A DNA stretch of 64,000 bases from Mucilaginibacter aquaedulcis (GTDB lineage: Bacteria; Bacteroidota; Bacteroidia; Sphingobacteriales; Sphingobacteriaceae). Of the stretch, positions 9,764-18,013 are shown in pieces (the stretch's first letter is position 1; each line of letters starts with the position of its first letter). The DNA is taken from contig NZ_JAUFPR010000002.1 in NCBI RefSeq assembly GCF_030409325.1, positions 1,674,001 to 1,738,000 on the forward strand, read 5' to 3'. The notes under the pieces are model-generated. The model was not told the origin of the DNA, did no database searches, and worked only from the letters and a program-made list of their open reading frames with translations. The position numbers were made by a program, and so were the translations under genes.

Positions 9764-10563
9764 ACCAGCAAAAGCAACCCGTGATTTACGAAATTGAGGG
9801 CACCCACTTCGAGGTGGACATTGACCGGCAGGTCTTGCGCCAGACCAATGACCAAAGCAACGAAATATCCTTTATCGGCGACATGCAGGATCAGGGCGCT
9901 TTTTATACGCTCCGTTATGACCCGGACAAAAAACACGCCGCAGATGAATTGTCGGCAGAACAGCGGGTCAAAACCGTGCATGTTCCGCAGATGACGGATC
10001 TGGACCGCGAGGGCATGGCCCTGAAATATGGCCTGCCCCGCGAACTGGTGATGGGTAAATCAGACTTTGAGCTGATCGTTGACCAACAGCTGCTTGATCA
10101 GCGCCTGAACGGTGCACTGCCACAGATCGATCTTGCAGGTGAACTGTTCACCGTTGACCTGCGGCTGCGGGAACTGCCGAACAGCCGGCATTTCTTCCCG
10201 GTCATCAGCCTGAAAAGCTTCGAATTAACGGGTGACGGCACGCACTACGAGGCTTATTACCACCCGGTGATGAAGCAGGTCGTGGAGCTCGACCCCAAAC
10301 TGCTGGAATTTCCCGAAGGGGTCATCAAGCTCAGGCTCCCTAACGAGTTGGGACTCGACCCCGTGGCCACGGCCAGGGCCCATGGTATCGACCAACGCGA
10401 ACTGCTGCGCCGCTACCCGATACAAAAAAACCTGAAGGCCGAAGTGATCCCGTTAAGCGAAACCCATGTGCCGGCTTTGATCCGGCGCAATAAGGAGGCC
10501 CTTCGGGAGGAACACCGCGAAAACGCACGTCGTCTCAGGCCCGGGAAAAGGCCGAAATTTTAA
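9760..10563 (+). CDS. Conserved ICE protein between TraF and TraG
   Basis: The 267-residue soluble protein begins 'MNQQKQPVIYEIEGTHFEV', a recognisable opening of a conserved Bacteroidetes mobile-element family of unknown function. It is acidic, predicted mixed alpha/beta, with no membrane segment and a basic C-terminal tail (ending RRLRPGKRPKF). It overlaps traF by 4 bases and ends 36 bases before traG. A cytoplasmic accessory role in transfer is inferred from position; no catalytic motif is evident. Confidence 0.85.
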   Translation: MNQQKQPVIYEIEGTHFEVDIDRQVLRQTNDQSNEISFIGDMQDQGAFYTLRYDPDKKHAADELSAEQRVKTVHVPQMTDLDREGMALKYGLPRELVMGKSDFELIVDQQLLDQRLNGALPQIDLAGELFTVDLRLRELPNSRHFFPVISLKSFELTGDGTHYEAYYHPVMKQVVELDPKLLEFPEGVIKLRLPNELGLDPVATARAHGIDQRELLRRYPIQKNLKAEVIPLSETHVPALIRRNKEALREEHRENARRLRPGKRPKF

Positions 10564-10598
10564 GTAAGGAGCATAAACACGCGGAAAACACTATCGAA

Positions 10599-13058
10599 AT
10601 GGAAAAAGAACTCAAAGATATACTGCCCATTATGGGCGTCGAACATGACTGCATCCTCTCCAAACAGGGTGATTATACGATAGCTTACCGGGTGCGGTTG
10701 CCGGAGATATTTACACTGTCCGGTGAGGATTACGAGAACATGCACCAGGCCTGGGTCAAAGCCATACGGGTTTTGCCAAAAGACAGTGTGCTGCATAAAC
10801 AAGACTGGTTCAGGCCGGGGTACTACCGGCCGGATAGGGCCGGCAAAGACAACTTTTTGAAGCAAAGCGCGGATCGCCATTTCGAGGGCCGGAAGTCTTT
10901 GCAGCATGAAGCCTTCGTATACCTGACCAAAAAAACGGCGGGTGGCCGCAGCAGCAGCTCGCTGCTTTCCACCCTCATCCGCCCGTCCCTGGTGCCGAAG
11001 GAGAACCTCCGGGAACAGGGGCGCCGGGAGTTTTTGGACGCCTGCAGCCGGTTCAGGCACCTGCTCGAAGATACGCGCCTGATCACGCTGACCCGGCTGA
11101 CCGCCGCAGATCTGCAAAGCCAGCCCAGGTGCAGCGGGCTGATCGAACGTTATTGCTTTCTTTCGGAGGATGACAGCCAGCTGCTGATCAAAGACGTCAG
11201 CCTGTCGGATGGCATACGCATCGGCAATGAGCGGATGGCCGTTTATACGGTAGGCGACGCCGGGCAGTTACCCGCCCACTGCGGTTCACGCCTGACCTAT
11301 GACGCCTATTCCACCGACCAGACCCGCTTTCCGCTAAGCTTCGCCGCGGGCCTGGGCCTGTTACTGGATTGCAGCCACATCTATAACCAATATATTTTTA
11401 TTGGGGATGCCCAGGCCAGCCTGCGCCGGTTGGAGAAAAAGCGACTGCGCCTGCAATCCCTGTCCGCCTATTCCCGCGAGAATGCTGTCGCGCTGGAAGC
11501 CACCAACGATTTCCTGAACGAGGCCATCAGCCAGCAGCGCCTGCCGGTAAAAGCGCACTGCAACGTGATGATCTGGTCGTCTGATGACGAAGTGTTAAAG
11601 GATAATGGGAACAGGGTCGTCTCCGCACTGGCCGCCATGGACGCTGCCGCCAAACCCGAGACCGACGGCGCCGCGCAGATCTGGTGGGCGGGCATCCCGG
11701 GCAACGGAGGCGACTTTCCGCTCAATGACACCTTCGACACCTTCGCGGAACAGGCTGCCTGTTTCCTGAATCTCGAAAGCAACTACCGCAGCGACCCAGC
11801 GGCCGGGGGCATCCGCTTTTGCGACCGGCTTTCCGGCAGTCCGGTTCACGCCGATCTGTACGACGCGCCACGCCGCAGCGGCATCACGAGCAATATGGGC
11901 ACGCTGGTTTGCGGCACGTCCGGCGGCGGCAAATCCATGACCGTCAACCACATCCTGCGGTCGCTCTATGACCAGGGCGCCCATTGCGTTACCGTCGATA
12001 TCGGCGGCAGTTACAAAGGGCTTTGCGGACTGTTGGGCGGCTATTACTTTACCTACGAGGAAGTCAACCCGATCAGGTTCAACCCCTTTTACCTCGGTAA
12101 GAATGAAGTGCTGGACACCGAGAAGAAAGAAAGTTTGAAGGCCCTGCTTGTCTCTTTATGGAAAGGCGAAAACGAAACGTTCAACCGCGCCGAATACGTG
12201 GCCCTGTCCAATGCCCTGCAGGGCTATTACGAATACCTGTCACAGAATAAACGCCTGTTTCCCGGCTTCAACACCTTCTATGACTACCTGGAAACCGACT
12301 ACCGGAAAGTTCTGGCAAACCACCGGGTTAAAGAAAGCGATTTTGATATGGATAATTTCCTGTATGTGCTGCGCCCCTACTACAGCGGAGGTGAATTTGA
12401 CTTTTTACTGAACGCGCGGGAAAACCTCGAGCTGCTCCATCAGCCCTTCGTCGTGTTTGAGCTGGACCAGGTCAAAGATCATCCTATCCTATTCCCGGTT
12501 TGTACGCTCATCATCACCGAGTTGTTTATCTCCAAGATGCGTAAACTGCCGGGGCTGCGCAAAGTGCTCACCATTGATGAGGCGTGGAAAGCGATCGCCA
12601 AAAGCGGTATGGCAGAGTTCCTGCGTTATGCCTTTAAAACCATCCGCAAGTTTAACGGCATTCCCATCGTCGTCACCCAGGAGCTGGATGACCTGATCAG
12701 CTCGCCGGTGATTAAAGACGCCATCATCAACAATGCCGACATTAAGATACTCATGGACATGCGCAAGTTCCAGGGTAAGTTTGACAAGCTGCAGGACGCG
12801 CTGGGCCTGTCCGACAAAGGTAAAACCATTCTCCTTTCGGTCAATAAGGATCACCGGGAGATCTTCATCGATATCGGCGGGCAGGTCATGAAAGTTTACA
12901 GGAACGAACTCTGTCCGGAAGAATATTATGCCTTTACCACCGAAGGCCGCGAGCGGGTGAAAGTGTTGGAGTATGCAGAAAAATATGGCAGCGTACAGGA
13001 GGGCATCAGGGTTTTAGTCGCGGAACAGCAACAACATGAGAAAGGAACGGGATTATGA
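10599..13058 (+). CDS. traG: TraG conjugation ATPase (VirB4-like)
   Basis: An 819-residue energy-supplying ATPase of the conjugative type IV secretion system, working at the inner membrane. The N-terminal TraG domain is followed by the P-loop 'GTSGGGKS' at 439-446 and Walker B 'TIDEAW' with D660/E661. The sensor-like 'VVTQELDDLI' follows Walker B, as in VirB4 proteins. Length fits the family. Its end overlaps the next gene by 4 bases (ATGA), placing it firmly in the transfer operon. Confidence 0.95.
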   Translation: MEKELKDILPIMGVEHDCILSKQGDYTIAYRVRLPEIFTLSGEDYENMHQAWVKAIRVLPKDSVLHKQDWFRPGYYRPDRAGKDNFLKQSADRHFEGRKSLQHEAFVYLTKKTAGGRSSSSLLSTLIRPSLVPKENLREQGRREFLDACSRFRHLLEDTRLITLTRLTAADLQSQPRCSGLIERYCFLSEDDSQLLIKDVSLSDGIRIGNERMAVYTVGDAGQLPAHCGSRLTYDAYSTDQTRFPLSFAAGLGLLLDCSHIYNQYIFIGDAQASLRRLEKKRLRLQSLSAYSRENAVALEATNDFLNEAISQQRLPVKAHCNVMIWSSDDEVLKDNGNRVVSALAAMDAAAKPETDGAAQIWWAGIPGNGGDFPLNDTFDTFAEQAACFLNLESNYRSDPAAGGIRFCDRLSGSPVHADLYDAPRRSGITSNMGTLVCGTSGGGKSMTVNHILRSLYDQGAHCVTVDIGGSYKGLCGLLGGYYFTYEEVNPIRFNPFYLGKNEVLDTEKKESLKALLVSLWKGENETFNRAEYVALSNALQGYYEYLSQNKRLFPGFNTFYDYLETDYRKVLANHRVKESDFDMDNFLYVLRPYYSGGEFDFLLNARENLELLHQPFVVFELDQVKDHPILFPVCTLIITELFISKMRKLPGLRKVLTIDEAWKAIAKSGMAEFLRYAFKTIRKFNGIPIVVTQELDDLISSPVIKDAIINNADIKILMDMRKFQGKFDKLQDALGLSDKGKTILLSVNKDHREIFIDIGGQVMKVYRNELCPEEYYAFTTEGRERVKVLEYAEKYGSVQEGIRVLVAEQQQHEKGTGL

Positions 13059-13729
13059 AAATGACCTGCTGCAACCTGCTATGGACTACTTTATTGACCT
13101 GCATGCTCAGCCGTGCAAACGGACAAATTCCCGGTACCGGCCTGGTCAGCGGGGCGATCAAAAAGGTGATCATGGCCGTTGACCTGAAAGTACAACAGCT
13201 GCAGAACCAGACGATCGCACTGCAGAACGCCGGCCAGCGGCTGGAGAACAACCTGCACCTGTCAGGTCTGGACGATATTTCCGGATGGCTGAACAGGGAA
13301 AAAGAATTGTATGCGGGCTACTACCGGGAACTCAGTGAGGTGCGGCCCCTGATCGCTGATTACGAAGAGGTAAAAACCATCATTACACGCCAGGAGCAAC
13401 TGGTCGCCGAATATCGGCGGGCGAGCGGGATGTTCAGCCGCGACCGGCACTTTTCGCAGGCCGAGCTCCGGTATATGGAAACGATCTATCAGGGCATTTT
13501 ACAGGAAAGCCTGCGGGATCTCGACCAGGTGTTAACGGCGGTCAGTGCCTACAGCACACAGATGAATGATGCCGAGCGCCTGCAAAGAATCCGGGAAACA
13601 TCCCAAGCCATGCAGGTCAGCCTGGACCACCTGCGCCAGTTTAACCGCCAAACCGCTGCGCTGAGCCTGAGGCGGGCAAAGGATGTTCAGGATCGCCAGC
13701 AAGTGAAACAATTTTACAGTATCCACTAA
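13055..13729 (+). CDS. TraI-like periplasmic conjugal transfer protein (paralogue 1 of 3)
   Basis: The 224-residue protein has a signal peptide (cleavage near 'ANG-QIPG') and a helical body. The opening 'AIKKVIMAVDLKVQQLQNQT' and the closing 'LRQFNRQTAALSLRRAKD' match proteins annotated TraI in Flavobacteria and Sphingobacteria ICEs. It should sit in the periplasm with the transfer channel. It overlaps traG by 4 bases. The same architecture (signal peptide, helical hairpins, a terminal 'MSDAERL...LR.F..Q...LS..RA.D' pattern) recurs in the two genes that follow, so the three look like tandem paralogues. Confidence 0.88.
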   Translation: MKMTCCNLLWTTLLTCMLSRANGQIPGTGLVSGAIKKVIMAVDLKVQQLQNQTIALQNAGQRLENNLHLSGLDDISGWLNREKELYAGYYRELSEVRPLIADYEEVKTIITRQEQLVAEYRRASGMFSRDRHFSQAELRYMETIYQGILQESLRDLDQVLTAVSAYSTQMNDAERLQRIRETSQAMQVSLDHLRQFNRQTAALSLRRAKDVQDRQQVKQFYSIH

Positions 13730-13741
13730 GCTACAATCAAC

Positions 13742-14398
13742 ATGATGAAAACGACAATCAAAACGCTCCTGTTCACTGCCCTCGCGTGTTTCACCTGTTA
13801 TCCGGCAGCGGCCCAGTTCCTGGGTGGCTTTTTCAGCCAGCAATCGCGGCAGCGTAAATTAATGGGCGAGCAAATCGCCCAATACGGAATCTATCTCCGT
13901 ATGCTGCAAACGGGATATCATATCAGTGAAAGCGGGCTGAACATCGCGCAGGAACTAAAAAATGGGACGTTAGGCCTGCAGGGCGATTATATCGGTTCGC
14001 TGACGCAGGTCAGTCCCCTGATCCGAAGTAACCCGAAGGGCCGGGCGATAGCCGATCTGGGCCGGCAGACATTAACGTTGCTGGCCGATGAAATCAGCTG
14101 GCAGCAGCACCAGAAGATCCTGACGGCAACAGAAACAGGCTATCTGCAAAAGGTACGGGATAACCTGGCAGACCAGTGTCAGCTGAATATGGATGAACTA
14201 CTGCAGGTGCTCACGCCGGGCAAATTACAGCTCAGCGACGGGCAGCGCCTGCAAAGGCTTGACAGGCTCTATGAGGAGATGAAGGACAAATATGCCTTTG
14301 CCCGTTCATTTACCGCCCGGTGCCGCCGGCTGACGCTGGCCAGAATAAACAACCGGCAGAATAAAGCGGAACTCAAAAAATTATACGGTATCCAATAA
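13742..14398 (+). CDS. TraI-related secreted protein (paralogue 2 of 3)
   Basis: The 218-residue protein has a signal peptide (cleavage near 'AAA-QFLG'). The all-helical mature part contains 'GYHISESGLNIAQELKNG' and ends 'KAELKKLYGIQ'. The C-terminal region ('QLSDGQRLQRLDRLYEEMKD') aligns in pattern with the genes before and after. Homologues in this slot are sometimes named TerB-like tellurite-resistance proteins; nothing here supports a tellurite role. It is probably an extracytoplasmic part of the conjugation machine. There are two adjacent ATGs at 13742 and 13745. Confidence 0.82.
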   Translation: MMKTTIKTLLFTALACFTCYPAAAQFLGGFFSQQSRQRKLMGEQIAQYGIYLRMLQTGYHISESGLNIAQELKNGTLGLQGDYIGSLTQVSPLIRSNPKGRAIADLGRQTLTLLADEISWQQHQKILTATETGYLQKVRDNLADQCQLNMDELLQVLTPGKLQLSDGQRLQRLDRLYEEMKDKYAFARSFTARCRRLTLARINNRQNKAELKKLYGIQ

Positions 14399-14424
14399 CC
14401 CCAAAACGAGCAAGGAGAACAACA

Positions 14425-15069
14425 ATGAAAAGATTCATCACCATGGTCATATTTCTCGGTCTGGCGGCCGGTGTTCCGCTGAGCAGCCGGGCGCAATCCG
14501 TAGCGGACGTGCTCAAACAGCTGGCGCTGGACTACCAGAAACTCGCCGGGCTCAAAAACATACTGGGACAGCTACAAACCGGTTACTCGGTATTAAGCAA
14601 GGGTTACGGCGCGGTAAAAGATGCCGCGAAAGGTAATTTCAGCCTGCAGGAAGTGTTCCTTGACGGCCTGTACCTGGTCAGTCCTGCGGTGCGCAGGTAT
14701 CCGCGGATCAAGGATATTATTCTTGACCAGGCGCGACTGGTCGGCGAATGCCGGGAAGCCTCCGGCCTCTTTCGCAGCGGTCAGCAGCTCCCGCCGGACG
14801 AACAAGCCTACATGACGGCGGTCTACGGAAACCTGATCAGCCGAAGCCTGAAAAACCTCGACGACCTTTCGATGATCGTCACGGATAAGCAGCTGCGGAT
14901 GAGCGATGCGGAAAGGCTGTCGGCCATAGACCAACTCTACCGGGAAAGCCGTGACCAGCTCAGCTACCTCCGCAAATTTGATGACCAGGCTGCCCGCGTC
15001 AGCAGGCAACGCGCGCAGGACAATGCCGAGCGGCAAAGCGTCGGATCCATTTACGGACTCACCCATTGA
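14425..15069 (+). CDS. TraI-related secreted protein (paralogue 3 of 3)
   Basis: The 214-residue protein has a signal peptide (cleavage near 'SRA-QSVA') and a helical mature domain. The segment 'GYSVLSKGYGAVKDAAKG' parallels the same region of the preceding gene, and 'QLRMSDAERLSAIDQLY' with the terminal 'RQRAQDNAERQSVGSIYGL' parallels both earlier copies. An AAGGAG sits 9 bases before the ATG. Function within the transfer complex is inferred from position between the TraI-like gene and traJ. Confidence 0.82.
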   Translation: MKRFITMVIFLGLAAGVPLSSRAQSVADVLKQLALDYQKLAGLKNILGQLQTGYSVLSKGYGAVKDAAKGNFSLQEVFLDGLYLVSPAVRRYPRIKDIILDQARLVGECREASGLFRSGQQLPPDEQAYMTAVYGNLISRSLKNLDDLSMIVTDKQLRMSDAERLSAIDQLYRESRDQLSYLRKFDDQAARVSRQRAQDNAERQSVGSIYGLTH

Positions 15070-15117
15070 AACGTTTCCAAACACATCAACAAAATCACAA
15101 CACAAAATCAATAGCAC

Positions 15118-16248
15118 ATGAACCATAAACTTTTCAAAACAGCGTTGACAACCGTCCCGGCCATGCTCGCTCCACTACTCTCCCATGCCGAAGGCGTAGC
15201 AGATCACCTGCATGGGTTACAGGGCGTGCTCGACCATCTGTATGATCAAATGCTGCCTTTGTGCAGCGGCATTACCGGCGTTGCCCGGGGAATCGCCGGC
15301 TTCGCAGCCCTGTGGTATATCGGCGCACGCATCTGGAAACACATCGCCGCGGCGGAGACGGTAGACATTTACCCTTTGCTCCGGCCGTTCGTAATCGGCG
15401 CCTGTATCGCCATTTTCCCGGATCTTCTCGGGCTGATCAACAGCATACTGCAGCCCGTTGTCACCGCGACGCAAGCGATGGTTACCAATAGTAACCAGGC
15501 TATCGAACGTCTGCTGAGCAGCGGCAAACCGGATGCTGCCGACGCCGTGCCGAACGATGCTGACAGTGATCCGGACAAATGGTATCAGTATAGCCACCCG
15601 GACGGCACGACCAGCGTTGCCGGCAGCGGTAACCCGATAGCGGACGCTTTCTCCGGCTGGAGCATCAAAAACTGGGCGAGAAAATTTATTGCCGAAGTCC
15701 TCAACGTATTATTTCAGGCCGCGGCGCTCTGTCTTGACACCATCCGCACCTTCAAGCTGATCGTGCTGTCGATATTGGGGCCGCTCTGCTTCGGGCTCAG
15801 CGTATTTGACGGCTTTCAGCATACGCTGAAACAATGGCTGGCACGATATATCAACGTCTTCATGTGGCTGCCTGTGGCTAATATCTTCGGGGCGATCATC
15901 GCCAGGGTGCAGGAGAATATGATCATCGGTATCCAGAATGGCAACCTCAGTGGTCAGGAGCTGGCAAACGACAATACCGCTTATATGATCTTCCTGCTTA
16001 TCGGCATTGTTGGCTATTTCACCGTGCCCGCAGTCGCCAACTACATGATGAATGTCGGAGGTCATGCACTTTTCAGCAAAACCAGTGCATTGGCTTCCAT
16101 GGCGGTATCCTATTTCAGCGGTTCAGTGATGCAAAGTTTCAACGGCGGCAACCGTATTCAAAACCACCGGCAAACCAATTATAACCAGCCGGGCAGCAGC
16201 CCGGACTTGAACAAAAGCAAACTCTCCGGCAATCCTCAAAAAGAATAA
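15118..16248 (+). CDS. traJ: TraJ, multi-pass conjugal transfer protein
   Basis: A 376-residue polytopic inner-membrane protein, the VirB6-like part of the MPF-B channel. A cleavable signal ('LLSHA-EG') is followed by membrane helices at about 45-65, 85-110, 195-225, 240-265 and 285-310. The family-typical stretch 'LCFGLSVFDGFQHTLKQWL' and the following 'YINVFMWLPVANIFGAII' are clear. The C-terminal tail is polar and probably cytoplasmic. It is followed after 4 bases by traK. Confidence 0.92.
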   Translation: MNHKLFKTALTTVPAMLAPLLSHAEGVADHLHGLQGVLDHLYDQMLPLCSGITGVARGIAGFAALWYIGARIWKHIAAAETVDIYPLLRPFVIGACIAIFPDLLGLINSILQPVVTATQAMVTNSNQAIERLLSSGKPDAADAVPNDADSDPDKWYQYSHPDGTTSVAGSGNPIADAFSGWSIKNWARKFIAEVLNVLFQAAALCLDTIRTFKLIVLSILGPLCFGLSVFDGFQHTLKQWLARYINVFMWLPVANIFGAIIARVQENMIIGIQNGNLSGQELANDNTAYMIFLLIGIVGYFTVPAVANYMMNVGGHALFSKTSALASMAVSYFSGSVMQSFNGGNRIQNHRQTNYNQPGSSPDLNKSKLSGNPQKE

Positions 16249-16252
16249 CCAT

Positions 16253-16870
16253 ATGTTCAGGAAAATGAAAAACCTCGAAACCGCCTTTCAGCATGTGCGC
16301 GGTTTCACGATAGTTATCGTAGTCTGCGCCTTTCTAACCATCGCGTTTATGGCCTGGCAGAACAGGAAAGCCTCGGTCGCGCTGCAAAGCAAGGTGTACG
16401 TTCTATCCGGCAACACGGCCTGGTCGGCGTTGGCGGCCGATAAGGGCACCTACCTGCCTATGGAGGCACGCGGTCATGTGCGCGCTTTTCACGATGCCTT
16501 CTTCACGCTTGACCCGGACGAACAGGTGATCAGGCGCAACCTGTCGAAAGCGCTCTACCTCGCTGACGGCTCCGCTAAAAAGGTGTATGACAGCCTTTCT
16601 GTAAGCGGGTATTATTCCGGAATCATTGCAGGCAACATCAGCCAGCGCATCGATGTGGACAGTGTACAGGTCGATACCCGTGTCATGCCCTATCATTTCC
16701 GCTGTTATGCCACGATGCACCTGATCCGCTCGACCAGCAACGTCGTGCAAAGCCTGGTTACCGAAGGCGACCTGCGGGAAGTAAGCCGCAGCGATAACAA
16801 CCTGTTCGGGTTCCTGATCGAACACTGGAACACGGTAGAGAACAAAGTATTAACCGTGAGCAATCACTAA
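16253..16870 (+). CDS. traK: TraK conjugal transfer protein
   Basis: A 205-residue bitopic inner-membrane protein of the transfer complex, comparable to VirB8 in topology: a short cytoplasmic N-terminus ('MKNLETAFQHVRGFTI'), one membrane helix (about 18-36) and a periplasmic alpha/beta domain. 'ARGHVRAFHDAFFTLDPD' and 'DNNLFGFLIEHWNTVENK' are family hallmarks. It lies between traJ and traM. In CTnDOT a small traL gene follows traK; here only 11 bases separate traK from traM, so traL is absent at this position. Confidence 0.93.
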   Translation: MFRKMKNLETAFQHVRGFTIVIVVCAFLTIAFMAWQNRKASVALQSKVYVLSGNTAWSALAADKGTYLPMEARGHVRAFHDAFFTLDPDEQVIRRNLSKALYLADGSAKKVYDSLSVSGYYSGIIAGNISQRIDVDSVQVDTRVMPYHFRCYATMHLIRSTSNVVQSLVTEGDLREVSRSDNNLFGFLIEHWNTVENKVLTVSNH

Positions 16871-16881
16871 CCGATAAAATC

Positions 16882-18003
16882 ATGAAAATCAACAACATCA
16901 GCTTACAGGGGCAACGCAACCGCAGATTCCTGCTCGTTCTGCCGCTCCTGATCTTTTGCTTTGTCAGCATCCTGTTCGTAACGCTGGGTGGTGGCCAGGG
17001 CGAAGGCACCAAACTCTCCGCTTCCGGGGGCCTACGTATGAAACTCCCGTCAGTCATGGTGTCCACCCGTCAAAGCGGCAATAAAATGAGCTTTTACGAT
17101 CAGGCCAGTGCCGATTCCATCAGGAAACACCAATTGCGCAAAGCGGACCCGTATCTACAAACGAAGCCAGACAGTCCCGGCGACCCGCCTGCCGCTTACC
17201 CCGACGGTCCTTTTTTCCCTCACCAGCCCGCTCCCGGTGCGGTTGATTATGGCACCGGCAGTCCCGCCGACAACGAGGCCAGGATCAGCAGGCGGATAAG
17301 CCAATTACAGGAAATGATCGACAGGCCCCAGGTTAGCCCGGCCGGTCCGTCCTCCAGGAAACAGCCGTCCGACTTACCGGAGTCCTGGCGCAGCCTAACG
17401 GTCGCTGCTGAAGACCCCGAACTGAAACAAATGAACGGGCTCCTGGAAAAAATACTGGATATACAACACCCGGAACGGGTGGCGCCTGTCCAAGAAAAAA
17501 ACGACATGAACCCCGCGGTTAAAAGGTTTCGCGCCATCCCGGCAATGATCGACGGCAATCAAAAGATCGTACAGGGCACGGTGGTGCGTTTACAGTTAAG
17601 CGATACGGTCAGGCTTGGCGGTCAGCTTTTCGCCAAAGGGCAACGTCTCTATGGCATCGGCATCCTGTCTAACCAGCGCTGCACCGTCAACATTCAAAGC
17701 ATCCACGTCGGTAACAGCTTCTACCCCGTCGACCTCACGGTGTTTGACGAAACGGACGGATTGGAAGGGATCAGCGTACCCGAGGCCATTACCGCTGACG
17801 CGCTGCGTGACGGCGCCGGCGGTGGTGTGCAACAGATGGATCTGACAAGTTTCGATCCATCGGTGACTGGGCAGCTGACCACTGCCGGGATCAATACGGC
17901 CAAAGGTCTGTTCGGCAAAAAGATCAGGCGGGTGAAAGGTAAACTGAAGGACGGTCACGCGGTTTTACTGCGCGACAACGGCGAAGTAAAGAACAATCGC
18001 TAA
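16882..18003 (+). CDS. traM: TraM conjugal transfer protein (VirB10-like layout)
   Basis: The 373-residue protein has one N-terminal membrane helix (about 14-36), a long proline- and serine-rich periplasmic spacer (about 80-180), and a C-terminal beta-rich domain. That domain contains 'VRLQLSDTVRLGGQLFAKGQ' and 'IHVGNSFYPVDLTVFDETD'. This is the layout of the TraM family, which spans the periplasm in MPF-B systems. A traN gene would be expected next but is not found; an unrelated 619-residue protein follows after 10 bases. Confidence 0.93.
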   Translation: MKINNISLQGQRNRRFLLVLPLLIFCFVSILFVTLGGGQGEGTKLSASGGLRMKLPSVMVSTRQSGNKMSFYDQASADSIRKHQLRKADPYLQTKPDSPGDPPAAYPDGPFFPHQPAPGAVDYGTGSPADNEARISRRISQLQEMIDRPQVSPAGPSSRKQPSDLPESWRSLTVAAEDPELKQMNGLLEKILDIQHPERVAPVQEKNDMNPAVKRFRAIPAMIDGNQKIVQGTVVRLQLSDTVRLGGQLFAKGQRLYGIGILSNQRCTVNIQSIHVGNSFYPVDLTVFDETDGLEGISVPEAITADALRDGAGGGVQQMDLTSFDPSVTGQLTTAGINTAKGLFGKKIRRVKGKLKDGHAVLLRDNGEVKNNR

Positions 18004-18013
18004 TCCCTGGAAG

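Noticed and set aside
14425..15069. Naming the TraI-related genes as tellurite resistance (TerB)
   Set aside because: They have signal peptides and sit inside the tra operon; no tellurite-resistance context or metal motif is visible.
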